Positions 53,401-62,767 of a stretch of 64,000 bases of DNA are shown here, one piece after another. The notes beneath the pieces were generated by a model. It was not told the origin of the DNA. It did no database searches and saw only the letters and a program-made list of their open reading frames with translations. Origin of the DNA: Methylocystis sp. Sn-Cys. GTDB taxonomy: Bacteria; Pseudomonadota; Alphaproteobacteria; Rhizobiales; Beijerinckiaceae. The DNA lies in the NCBI RefSeq assembly GCF_016745395.1, contig NZ_JAERVJ010000001.1, positions 434,001 through 498,000 on the forward strand, given 5' to 3'. The position numbers and the translations under genes are program-made. The first letter of the stretch is position 1. The number at the start of each line of letters is the position of its first letter.

Positions 53401-56062
53401 TGGATCGAGAGGCAGATAGGCGGCCCCCGCCTTCAGGACGCCGAGCATCCCGACGACCATTTCGACCGATCGATGGAGGCATAATCCGATGGTCGCTTCC
53501 GCTCCGACGCCGAGACGTCGCAGGCCATGCGCAAGCTGGTTCGCCTTCGCGTTCAATTCGCCATAGGTGAGCGTTTGGTCTTCGAACGCCAGCGCGAGAG
53601 CGTGCGGCGCGCGCGCCGCCTGCGCCTCGAAAAGCTGATGCAGTGCGAGATTACGTGGAAAGTCGTCAGCGGTCGCATTCCAGTCGACAAGGATCTGCTG
53701 CCTCTCGGCGTCGTCGAGCAGACGATAGCGTGCGATTGCGCCATCCGGATCTCGGCAGATTTCGTCCGTCAACGCTTTGAAATAGCGGGCGAAGCGTTCG
53801 ACTATCGCAGCGTCGAAGACTTGCGTTCGATATTGGAAGGAGAGAAGGAGCTCGTCGCCGAGCCGGGCGCCCATAACTTTCAGATCGAAAAGTTCAACGC
53901 GGTCGAGCAATTTTACGGTTCTGGCCTCGCCCGCTCCAAGCGAGATGGAGGCCCCTGCTTCTCCGAGCGCCAGCGCCGCGTACTCGGCCGGAAGATCGGC
54001 GTTCGCTTCCTGAAGGACGAACCAGGTCTGGTAGATTGGCAAATATCCGCCGTCGCGCTCGGGCTGCAGGCGCTCGACGATGACGGGGAATGGCATGAGC
54101 TGATGCTCAAGTACCTCCCTCATTTCCATACGGGCGCGCCGCAGCACGTCCGTGAAGCGATCGCTGCGGTCGAGCGCGAGGCGAATTGGAACAGGGTTGA
54201 CGCAGTTGCCGATCAGCCGCGCGGAACGGCGGTCGAGTCTGCCGCTTGTCGGCGTCCCGACGATCAGATCCGTCTGACCGGTCAAGCGATGCAGCAGTAC
54301 GAAATAGATCGAAGCGAGCAGCGTATGCAGGCTCGCGCCGTTCTTTCTCGCAAGCGCTTCGAGGCGCCGAGTCGTCCCGGCATCGAGACGAAGCGGAACC
54401 GATCCGCCGCTATAGTCCGGCGCGCCTTGCGAGGCTTTGCGCTCCGGCAACGCAAGAACCGGCAACGGTCCCTCGAGGCGCTTCGACCAGAAGGCCCAGT
54501 CCGCCTCCGCGGCTCGTGAGGAGAGAAATTCCTGTTCGCGGGCTACGAAATCGCTGTAATCCTCGGCGGTCGTCAGGTCAGAGCCTGCATCTGACCGCAG
54601 CGCGACGTCGAGCTGTTTCAACAGCAGGAGCAGCGACCAAAGATCGATCGCGATATGATGCGCGACAAACAGCGCCATCGTCGGCCTGCCCCGCCGATTA
54701 TAGACAGTGACGCGCAGCGGCGGGCTTCTCTCCAGATCGAACGGCTTGCGCGCCTGTGCGGCCATCGCGCGCTGGAGGTCGGCGTCGGACGCGTCGTCTG
54801 CATTTTCTTGCGTCAGCCATGCATTCGACGCGTCAGAGGGAAGAGCCTTTTGAACGGCGCCCAGAGGCGCTGGCGCGTAAACCGACCTCAGCTGGGCATG
54901 ACGCTGCACGACATCGCGGAGGGCGGAAATGATCTGCGCGCCGGAAAGCTCCCCCTTCAGTTCGAGCGCGAGGTGCAAATTATAAGCATTGCTCTCGGGA
55001 TCGAGATGATGGATGGTCCACATCGCGGACTGGGCGCGCGACAAAGACGCCTTCTGCGAGAACGGGGACGGACTTGCTTCGGTTTCCGTCGCGACCGAAC
55101 GCAGACAATCCGCGAGGGCGGACGCGACAGAGGAAATCGGAGAGTCTGATAGAAGCAGACCGATCGGACTTTCGATTCTCAACGTCGCGTCGAGGCGATG
55201 CTTGAGTTCGATCGATCGGATGGATGACAAGCCCGCCTCCGGCAGCGTCGCCGATGGAACGATCATGCTTTCGGGCATCTTCAGAAGCGCAGCGGCGTTC
55301 GTTATCAGCAAGCGCGTCAGCGCTTCGACTTGCTGATCGCGGGGCAGATGTGGCAACGCCTTCGCGATGAATGCCTCGGGCGACCATGCCGGCGGCTCCA
55401 CGCCGGCCCCCGCGGCCGGCGCCAGTCTGTCCGAACGCGCCAGAAGCTTCAATTCGCCCGCAAGAAATCTTCTCCGGCATTCCGACCGTCGGACTTTTCC
55501 GCTCGACGTCTTTGGCAGGGAGCCGGTCAGGATAAGCGCGATGACGCTCGGCTCTATGTCGACCGCTTCGACCACGCAGCTTCGAATCCTGGCGAAAAAG
55601 TCCTGCGCGCCGCCTTTTTCCAAAGCGCCCGCAACGCTTCGATCAGGTTCGAGAATGACCGCGAGAGCTTCCTGGTCGTCTTGCGTAAAAGAAAAAGCGA
55701 CCGAACAGCCGGGCCGAACGCCGGGAGTCCGCTCCTCGATAACGCTTTCGATGTCTTGGGGATAGAAGTTGCGTCCGGCGACGATGATGAGATCCTTCAG
55801 TCTTCCCGAGATGAAACAGTCGCCGCCGCTGAAAAAGCCGAGATCGCCAGTGCGCAGATATTCACGGCCGTCGTCCCCGTGGATCGTCGCTTCAAATGTC
55901 CGCGCGGTTTCCTCCGGTCGCTGCCAGTAGCCTTTCGCTACGCCGGGGCCTTTGATCCAAATTTCACCAATTTTGTTTTCCGAACAGCGGACAAAAGTTT
56001 CTGGATGAACAACCTCGACATGGGTTCCCGACCAGACGTGTCCACATCCGACGATATCGACA
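44488..56062 (-). CDS. Nonribosomal peptide synthetase, (end of FAAL)-ACP-C-A-PCP-C-A-PCP-C-A-PCP-TE
   Basis: About 3,850 codons in one open frame. It begins with the last third of a fatty-acyl-AMP ligase (KIGEIWIKGPGVAKGYWQ, LRTGDLGF, GSLPKTSSGKVRR), then an ACP (GLSSIRSIEL, near 55.2 kb). Three modules follow: C (HHIAIDLW), A, PCP (LGGDSIRA, 52.0 kb); C (HHIIMDDW), A, PCP (LGGHSLLA, 48.7 kb); C (HHLVLDH), A, PCP (LGGHSLTA, 45.5 kb); and a thioesterase (GWSSAG, His in GDHTS). Hand-read specificity codes are DVWHFSLIDK (Ser-like), DIWELCADDK (Dab-like) and DSALIAEVWK (unassigned). It is separated from its own N-terminus by a frameshift at 56060-56064, so as sequenced it lacks a proper start. 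Confidence 0.93.
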
Positions 56063-57185
56063 CAGATTTAAGGCTGTCACTCGGCGCAACATTAAGCGAC
56101 TCGAGGGCTTGGCGGTCTACTTTCAATACGGGAGCCAGCTCGCCGCGGCGCGGCGCGGTGACAACGAGCGTCGCCTCGGCCAAACCGTAACACGGAAAGA
56201 AGCTCGTCCTTGAAAAGCCGACATCCGCAAAAGCGGCCGAGAAACGATCAAGCGTCGACGCGCGAACCGGTTCGGCGCCGCTGAAAGCGATCCGCCAGCA
56301 ACTGAGATCGAGTTCTTTTTTTCCTTCTTCCTTTACTTTACGAACGCAAAGATCATACGCGAAGTTGGGTCCGCCGCTTGTGTGGGCTCGGTATTTAGAA
56401 ATTGCCTTCAGCCAGCGCACCGGTTTTTCGAGAAACGCCATCGGCGACATCAGATAGGCAGTGGCGCCGACATAGAGCGGCTGCAATACGTTACCGATCA
56501 AGCCCATGTCGTGATAGAGCGGCAGCCATCCGACAAGATCGCAAAGATCGTCATGCGCGAAGCTTTTCTTGATGAGCTCTTCGTTGCTCAGCAAGTTGGC
56601 GTGGGTGATCATCACGCCGCGCGGATCGCCCGTCGATCCGGACGTATATTGCAAAAATGCAATTTGATTGGGATCTGGCGTATATCCGTCCCAGGACTCC
56701 GCTTCGTCGACTGCTATCTCGTCTGTCGTCGTCCAACCGCAGGCAATAGCGGAAAGCTGAGACTGCGCTTCTGTTTCGAACCGATCGCGCAACGCCGCCG
56801 TCGTAAGGATCATCGATGGCGTCGCATCGCGGAAGATCGATTGTAGCCGCTGGATATGGCGCCCGGACGGCGGATAGGCCGGAACCGCGACGACTCCGGC
56901 ATAAAGGCAGCCGAAAAAGGCTTCGATATAGGGGAGGCCCTGAGGATAAAGGAGTAGGACTCTCTCGCCTCGAAGGCCAAGAGAGGTCAATCGCGCGGCG
57001 ATCGCGCGCGCGCGGCGATCAAGATCCGCGTAGCTGAGACGATCCCCTTCCCTTTCGCCATCTTCCAAAAAGACGTAGGCTAGCTTCGAAGCCTGCTCGA
57101 CGGCCCGCGCTTTGAGCAGATCGACGAGATTGTCGGCTGCGTATGGCGACAGTTGCTTCGAAGATGCTTCAAAGGAAAATGTCAT
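55938..57185 (-). CDS. Fatty-acyl-AMP ligase, N-terminal part of the synthetase
   Basis: A 415-codon frame starting at ATG 57185. It holds the FAAL core: LSYADLDRRARAIAARL, AFFGCLYAGVVAVPAYPPSG, the P-loop QYTSGSTGDPRGVMITHANL, VGWLPLYHDMGLIG, and CYGLAEATLVV. FAALs activate a fatty acid and load it on the next ACP, as PvdL does. The last about 40 codons are out of frame. Deleting GT at the GTGT near 56060-56063 joins it to IVGCGHVWSGTHVEVV in the main synthetase frame. The total span of 12,698 bases is 3n+2, which agrees. So this is one gene with a two-base lesion. Confidence 0.85.
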   Translation of the reverse strand: MTFSFEASSKQLSPYAADNLVDLLKARAVEQASKLAYVFLEDGEREGDRLSYADLDRRARAIAARLTSLGLRGERVLLLYPQGLPYIEAFFGCLYAGVVAVPAYPPSGRHIQRLQSIFRDATPSMILTTAALRDRFETEAQSQLSAIACGWTTTDEIAVDEAESWDGYTPDPNQIAFLQYTSGSTGDPRGVMITHANLLSNEELIKKSFAHDDLCDLVGWLPLYHDMGLIGNVLQPLYVGATAYLMSPMAFLEKPVRWLKAISKYRAHTSGGPNFAYDLCVRKVKEEGKKELDLSCWRIAFSGAEPVRASTLDRFSAAFADVGFSRTSFFPCYGLAEATLVVTAPRRGELAPVLKVDRQALESLNVAPSDSLKSVSISSDVDTSGREPMSRLFIQKLLSAVRKTKLVKFGSKAPA

Positions 57186-57231
57186 GCTGAAAGCCCCTGC
57201 TGCTTTCGTGAATGTCGCGCGCTGCGCGCCA

Positions 57232-58182
57232 TCACGAGACGTAATTGAGATAGGACCGGTAATACGGGAAAATCCGGTCCCGACCCGCGCCGGTCCAAAG
57301 CCCGAATGCGATGAGCGCGTTGTAGTAGACGTTCTTCAGCGGCATTCCTTGGGTTAAGGCGAGAACGCCTCTGGCTGCGCTACTCTTCGTGTGCCAGTCG
57401 ACATTCAATGACATGGCTGCGTCGAGACTGCGCACATGGTGCAGCATTCCGGATGGCATGAAGAAGACGTCACCCGGCTCGACGATGACCTGCTGCGGCC
57501 TCGCGTGACGAAAAAGTGGATGCATATCGAAATCAGGGGACTCGGGATTGACGGCGGACCACCGCCAATCATGGACGTAACAATAGTTCCGCTGATCGTA
57601 ATCCAACACGGTGAAACACTTTCTTCCGCGCAGTTGGAAGAAGAGGTTGTGCGTCAGCAGACAATCGAAGTGCAGCGGCGTATAGCTCCAGGATGGGCCC
57701 AAAAAGAACTGTGCGAAGTCCGTCCAACTCGCGCCGTACCAGCTCGGAAAGAAATTCTGTGGAAACGCCGCAAGGCCCGCGGCGGCGTCCGGAAAGACGC
57801 TCGTCAGCGGCATATCATGCAGATAAGCGGGTCTTCTTGCGCGATCGTCGCCAGCCGCCCGTCTCACTTCATATTGTTCGATCTCGTCGAGATATGCGGC
57901 GATCTTCGATTGTCGCGTCAATATCTCGCCACCTGGGCGCCAATCCTTTAGCAAAACGGTGTTACTGCCGGATTGTTGCCGGAGACGATCGAATGTCCAG
58001 CTTTTGAACGCCACACTGTCCGCAAGGGCGCGTTTAATGAGCACCGGCCGGTTCTTCGCCACATAGCGTTCGGCGAATTCCACGCTAGTCAGATGCGGCA
58101 CCGTATCGACGCCGTGCCCGTCAATTTCGTCCTGCGCGGCGATGTGACTGTGCGACTGCGTTGTCTCGGTCGTAATGCTCAT
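57232..58182 (-). CDS. JmjC/cupin_8-type Fe(II)/2-oxoglutarate hydroxylase
   Basis: A 316-residue cupin-like dioxygenase. The metal triad is visible as HFD in [13 protein letters not shown] and the distal His in [30 protein letters not shown] and [12 protein letters not shown] complete the double-stranded helix fold. Members of this branch hydroxylate amino-acid residues, including carrier-bound ones. Here the likely target is an amino acid of the peptide, giving a beta-hydroxy group that could bind iron. The start overlaps the MbtH stop (ATGA), and the stop lies 46 bases before the synthetase gene. Confidence 0.82.
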   Translation of the reverse strand: MSITTETTQSHSHIAAQDEIDGHGVDTVPHLTSVEFAERYVAKNRPVLIKRALADSVAFKSWTFDRLRQQSGSNTVLLKDWRPGGEILTRQSKIAAYLDEIEQYEVRRAAGDDRARRPAYLHDMPLTSVFPDAAAGLAAFPQNFFPSWYGASWTDFAQFFLGPSWSYTPLHFDCLLTHNLFFQLRGRKCFTVLDYDQRNYCYVHDWRWSAVNPESPDFDMHPLFRHARPQQVIVEPGDVFFMPSGMLHHVRSLDAAMSLNVDWHTKSSAARGVLALTQGMPLKNVYYNALIAFGLWTGAGRDRIFPYYRSYLNYVS

Positions 58183-58406
58183 TGCGCGGAGCCTCGCGCG
58201 TCGGCATCCATCTGCTTGCGCAGGCTCAAGGGGCGCATATCGGTCCACACTTCCTTGATGTGAGCGAGGCACTCGGCCTTCGGTCCGGACTTGCCGACTG
58301 TGCGCCAACCAGCCGGTAACTGCTTGTATTCCGGCCAGATTGAATATTGCTCTTCGTCGTTGACAACGATCGCGTAAATTGTTTGATCTTCTTCGTCCCA
58401 CGCCAT
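58179..58406 (-). CDS. MbtH-like protein
   Basis: A 75-residue protein with all MbtH hallmarks: a start with [19 protein letters not shown], then [19 protein letters not shown] with the conserved tryptophans, and [18 protein letters not shown]. MbtH proteins bind adenylation domains and are often needed for their folding and activity. GGAGGG lies before the ATG at 58406. It overlaps the cupin gene by 4 bases and sits in the biosynthetic operon. Confidence 0.96.
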   Translation of the reverse strand: MAWDEEDQTIYAIVVNDEEQYSIWPEYKQLPAGWRTVGKSGPKAECLAHIKEVWTDMRPLSLRKQMDADARGSAQ

Positions 58407-58463
58407 ATCGCCCTCCTGCTCATTATTCCCAGCAGCAATTGCCGCAACCCTCGCCGCAATTTG

Positions 58464-59948
58464 CTATTGACGATGCGCTGCGACGACAGCTGCGCCGAAC
58501 CGCTCGAGAATTGCATCGACCTCATCCTGTGCGATGATCAGTGGCGGCAAGAATCGGACGACGGCTCCAAAGCGGCCGCCGAGCTCCAGAATCAGGCCGC
58601 GACGCAAGCATTCGTGTTGGATTGTTTTAGCGAGCGTTGGCGCGGGATCAGGCGCCGGCGCGTTCGTCGCGTCTCCATTAACAATCTCGACCCCCACCAT
58701 CAGGCCGCGTCCGCGCACGTCGCCGATGCATGGATGCTCCTCGGCAATAACCCTGAGACCCGCCATGAGACGCTCGCCCATCTTCGCGGCGTGCGAATCG
58801 AGAGAATTCTGTCTGACGTAGGAAATGGTCGCCGCGCCGGTCGCGAATGCGAGCTGATTGCCCCGGAATGTTCCTGCATGCGCGCCGGATTTCCATTGAT
58901 CGAGGTCGCGATGATAGACCACCACTGAAAGTGGGAGACCGCCGCCGATCGCCTTCGAGAGCACGACGACATCTGGCTCGATCCCGGCATGCTCAAAGGC
59001 ATAAAGGCGGCCCGTTCGGCCAAGCCCGGTCTGAACCTCGTCAACGATGAGTGGGATTCCACGCGCCTTAGTGATGTCCCTTAATTGACGAAGCCATCCG
59101 TCCGGCGCCGCAATCACCCCGCCTTCGCCCTGAATCACTTCGATTATCATTCCCGCGGGCGTCAGAACGCCGCTATTCGGATCGTCGAATAGGGTCTCGA
59201 TGTATCTGGCGCTGATCGCCGCGCTCGCCTCGCCGCCGATTCCGAAAGGACAACGATATTCTGAAGGGAATGGGAGAAACTGCACCTCTCCCCCTAGGCC
59301 CCCAACGGCGCGCCTTGGCGTCGGCTCCCCTGTTAGGCCTAGGGTCGCGTGCGTCATGCCATGATACGCGCCGCTAAACGAAACGAGCCCTCTCCGGCCA
59401 GTCGCTGTTTTCACCAATTTTAGCGCGGCTTCGACTGCGTCAGCGCCCGAGGGGCCGCAGAACTGGATCTTGTAATTTTCCTGGAATGCCGCCGGCAGAC
59501 TGTCAAAGAGTTCACGGGTGAACCGATCTTTTAAGGGAGTTGGCAAGTCCAGAGTTTGAAGCGGCGGTTCTTCCGCCAGAGCGGACTGAATCGCCTCAAT
59601 GACGACCGGGTGGCTGTGACCGAGTGCGAGCGCGCCGGCGCCGGCAAGGCAATCGATAAAGGTTCGCCCTTCTGTGTCTTCGACGTAAATTCCCCTGCCC
59701 CGTTTTAGCGCAAGGGGAATTTTGCGCGGATACGTCCTCGCATTGGATTCGATATCCGCCTGACGCGTCAGAAGGTCGTTTCCGAAGGATGAATATATGG
59801 GAAATTGCGCCTTGTCGGCGCCGATCTGGAAGTCTCGATCGAGTTCATCGATCGATCCCGCCTGCACGCCCTGGGGCTTGAACGTCGACTTCAAATCGCC
59901 TGAACGCGGCGCATTACCGCCTGCCAGCGTTTGCGCTCCTTCCGCCAT
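58464..59948 (-). CDS. Diaminobutyrate--2-oxoglutarate aminotransferase (PvdH-like)
   Basis: A 494-residue class III PLP aminotransferase. After an N-terminal extension of about 60 residues come LAGAGALALGHSHP, FCGPSGADAVEAALKL, FSGAYHGMTHATLGLTG, EVIQGEGGV, DEVQTGLGRTGRLYAFEH and the PLP lysine in VVVLSKAIGGGLP. It makes 2,4-diaminobutyrate from aspartate semialdehyde. That fits the second adenylation domain, whose code looks Dab-like. PvdH plays this part in pyoverdine synthesis. The ATG at 59948 is used because an upstream in-frame stretch lacks homology. Head of the minus-strand biosynthetic operon. Confidence 0.9.
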   Translation of the reverse strand: MAEGAQTLAGGNAPRSGDLKSTFKPQGVQAGSIDELDRDFQIGADKAQFPIYSSFGNDLLTRQADIESNARTYPRKIPLALKRGRGIYVEDTEGRTFIDCLAGAGALALGHSHPVVIEAIQSALAEEPPLQTLDLPTPLKDRFTRELFDSLPAAFQENYKIQFCGPSGADAVEAALKLVKTATGRRGLVSFSGAYHGMTHATLGLTGEPTPRRAVGGLGGEVQFLPFPSEYRCPFGIGGEASAAISARYIETLFDDPNSGVLTPAGMIIEVIQGEGGVIAAPDGWLRQLRDITKARGIPLIVDEVQTGLGRTGRLYAFEHAGIEPDVVVLSKAIGGGLPLSVVVYHRDLDQWKSGAHAGTFRGNQLAFATGAATISYVRQNSLDSHAAKMGERLMAGLRVIAEEHPCIGDVRGRGLMVGVEIVNGDATNAPAPDPAPTLAKTIQHECLRRGLILELGGRFGAVVRFLPPLIIAQDEVDAILERFGAAVVAAHRQ

Positions 59949-60171
59949 GGCGCACCTTCTTTCACGCTTACCGGCTGACGCAAGATGACGCCCCCTATTG
60001 GGTGAGACGATTTTCGACGACATTCACGCCAAAAAAAATCAGGATGGGCTTTCCGCGCTGACGACGTAGCTTGCGGGCGGGGCGCGCTGGTTGACGCTCT
60101 GAATTAATTTGGCCGGATTCGGCCGCTCGAATCGTCTCTCTTAGCGAGAAGAGAAGCGGCGCTACGCGTTT

Positions 60172-61125
60172 GTGCCGCGAAAGTGCTGGGAGAGGCGCTT
60201 GTTCGAGGAAGCAGCGGCAACGAGCCCGGCCTCCGTGCTTGGCCTTATGCGCGTTTTCGCAGCGTCCAAGCTCCTATTCTTATCTTCTGTCGCGACCGGG
60301 TTGATCGGCGGCTCCGCCAGCGCATGGCTGTTGGCCCTTGTCACTCAAACGATTGAGTCGCCTCAAAAAGAGACAGTGGATCTTGCGTTGTCGTTCTTTG
60401 CGCTCTGCTTGCTCTCTCTTGCTTCCAGCGCCGCTTCGCAGATTCTCTTGTGTCAAATCGCTCAAGAAAATCTGTTCAAGATCCGGCTCTGGCTCAGCCA
60501 CAGCGTTCTCGCCGCGCCGCTTCGCAACATTCAGATACTCGGGCCCCACAAATTGATGGCTGCGCTGACGACCGACGTTGATAATGTCGTGACCGCTCAA
60601 GAAGTCCTTCCGACGCTTTTCATCGAGGGTTCAAAAGTTCTAGCCGTCTTTGTCTATCTTTGGTCCGTCTCGCCGCCGTTCTTCCTCTTTGTCTTCGGCT
60701 CTGTCGCGTTGAGCGTGTTTATTCTATATGTCCCACAGAAATGGGCATGGTCGTTCCTGGATCGCGCACGTCTAACGGAAAACGCCATATTTGGGCTCTT
60801 TCGCGCCGCCACGGAAGGCGGCAAGGAGCTCAAAATGAATGCGGAGCGTCGGCGCGCTTTTCTCGACGATGAATTGCGCCGCTCCGCTCATGCGTTGAAG
60901 ATGCAACGCATGAAGGCCTTCGTCATTTTTGTGTCGGTTGATCGCTCGGCGGAAATGTTATTTTTTATTCTTCTCGGCGTGATGCTCTTGATTGCGCCAC
61001 GTTACGCTTCCGTTTCGCAAGGCACTTTGACGAGCTTCGTGCTCGCCATCATTTTCTTAGGCGGTCCGCTTACCGCGGTCGGCGGCGCGCTTCCTACAAT
61101 AGGGAAAGGCGTCGTTGCTTTATAT
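60172..61125 (+). pseudogene. Membrane half of the PvdE/SyrD-type cyclic peptide exporter, cut off by inversion
   Basis: These 318 codons contain six hydrophobic helices in the exporter pattern (LLFLSSVATGLIGGSASAWL, LVFVYLWSVSPPFFLFVFG-like stretch, MLFFILLGVMLLIAP) and the SyrD-type coupling sequence EGGKELKMNAERRRAF. It ends in ALPTIGKGVVALY exactly where this family joins its ATPase. Beyond 61125 the frame runs into ECF sigma sequence and stops at TGA 61132-61134. The ATPase half is at 31569-32327. It probably starts at GTG 60172, though the start is uncertain. It is divergent from the aminotransferase gene, sharing a 220-base promoter region. Confidence 0.85.
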
Positions 61126-61126
61126 C
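61125..61126. other. Right junction of the 28.8-kb inversion
   Basis: Exporter coding sequence (GKGVVALY) ends at 61125 and ECF sigma coding sequence (AIDWLRKAR) begins at 61126 in another frame. No long inverted repeat shared with the left junction is seen. Confidence 0.8.
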
Positions 61127-61639
61127 GCTATTGACTGGTTGCGCAAGGCGCGAACACGCGCCGCTTTTCTGGTGGAAGCCGATGGGGTTGACGAATGCTC
61201 TACAATTAACATGACGAGCGACACACCCTTCGACGATTGGCTCACGTTTAACGCCGTTCTCACGGAATTGTCCCGACTTTCTGGTCGTTGTCGCGATATT
61301 TTTCTTCTCAGTCGGGTTTACGAACTAGACAATGCCGAAATCGCAGCAAAACTGGGAATTTCCGTCAGGACGGTGAACAGGGACATTGGTTTGGCGACTA
61401 AACATCTCTGTTCGGTCCTTGACGGGCCCGCGACGCAGAAGAAAAACTCAAATCTCACTCCAATCCTACAACAGAAGTTCGTATTCGTAGTGGAGGCTAT
61501 TGGAAACTGGGATCGAAATATCGAACGGCGCAATCGGTGTGGCGCATTGCGGTATGCGAGATCACAACGACGAAATGATCAAGCTTGGATAACGTCAAAT
61601 TGTTTGGATCAGCGAGAAAGGGCAGCGGACGCCTTGTGA
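61126..61639 (+). pseudogene. ECF (FecI-type) sigma factor, C-terminal half, cut off by inversion
   Basis: It begins with the end of region 2 (AIDWLRKARTRAAFLVEAD), then a short linker, and region 4 LSRLSGRCRDIFLLSRVYEL with the helix-turn-helix NAEIAAKLGISVRTVNRDIG. A FecI-type sigma should end about at 61430; the frame runs on to 61639 through sequence that looks non-coding, so the 3' end may also be altered. With the N-terminal half at 32328-32524 the joined frame is exact (197 + 514 bases = 237 codons). No fecR follows; instead there are transposase remnants. Confidence 0.82.
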
Positions 61640-62050
61640 TTTTTTTTCGTAGGTGAAGACAGCGAAAAGGATGCGGTCCAAGCTGGTCTTGTCCTGGAAG
61701 GCGCCCATCACGTGGCGGGCTCTTCGGCGCGCTTCGCTAAACCGCCCGTTCGATGGCATTCTTGGTTCGCAACCGCTTTCTCGCTTTTTTCGATCTTGAG
61801 GCGGAAACAGGTCAAAAACTCGTCGTGGTCGTCTCTCCAGTGGGCGGCGGCCCTGGGATTGGCGTCCTCCTTCTACTCGGCGACCCGTGCACCTTGTTGA
61901 GGACTTGCGGATTTTGCGCCCAGCGCTGGAAGGCGGCGCGCGGGTGGACGTCGTGCAGCGCCGCCAGCCGTCGACCTTGTAACGGTCCTTGAGTGGCCGG
62001 CGGTGAAAGACCCCCACCACTGCGGAAGGCTCTTGGCGACCTGGTTCTCG
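61640..62050 (-). mobile_element. Decayed transposase, C-terminal remnant (mutator/IS256-like)
   Basis: The minus strand encodes, in broken frames, FSEARRRARHVMGAFQ followed by KTSLDRILFAVFTYEKKSQG, a C-terminal block typical of mutator-type transposases, and upstream pieces in other frames. Several frameshifts are needed and no terminal inverted repeats are seen, so it is an old fragment. Family assignment rests on this block only. It directly follows the sigma fragment at the right end of the inverted region. Confidence 0.5.
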
Positions 62051-62767
62051 CTTGAGGCGGCGCCGAGCCGTAACGCGACAGCATTAAAATAATCCGCGAG
62101 TTTCGACGAGGCGGAAAGTCGCTCCAGAACTCGCAGATCGACGTGCGGCCGCCACTCGATGCCGCCGCGTTGGAGTTGCGCTCCAAAAGCGCCCCGCTTG
62201 GCTATCGTCCTTTACTCCTGGGGCAATGATCAAGCGCCGCACATCATCGAAACCCGCTGCTTCGAGCAAATTAAAGTCGGCGCGGCGCATGATCGACTCC
62301 ACAATCTGATCCGCCAGTTAGGATACAGGCGACAAAGCCATCTGTGTGAATTGGAGAAGAGCCGGAGACATCGAGTTCAGGCCCCCCGGGCGGCGCCCGC
62401 CAATCGTAGGTTCGGTCAAGAGCCCACCGCTTCAGGATCAAGCGGTTGATCGCGCCACGGCGTAGAATTCTGGAATAGGCCGTCGAGGAGAGAGCTTTCT
62501 TGCAACAACGGCGAGAGCGACCATTTTCGGTTCTCAATGGAGACGCGCACTCGAAAAACTTTGAGCGCCGAATCGCAGTGCGCAGCGACCATCGCTTTTA
62601 GGCCGGCTGCGGCCCTCACAGCCCCGCACGTCCGTCTTTGATGCAGCGCTTACCCGGCTATTGACCAGACTGGCGCGCCCGCGCGAGGGCGATTCGCGGC
62701 GGTCCAGCGCTCCCAGCGGAGATACGCAGGTTCGCCGCGCGACGCCAAGTTTCTAGCGCTTTCGACT
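62051..62767. other. Gene-poor region with possible further mobile-element debris
   Basis: About 700 bases between the transposase remnant and aroC. Open frames are short, overlap on both strands and show no family signature I can name. The composition and lack of intact frames suggest decayed insertion sequence material, but I cannot identify it. Confidence 0.4.

Noticed and set aside
32328-61125. A programmed invertase switch
   Set aside because: No flanking inverted repeats, no intact invertase gene and no promoter-sized invertible segment are seen; a reversible switch is left open, but the sequence alone does not support it.
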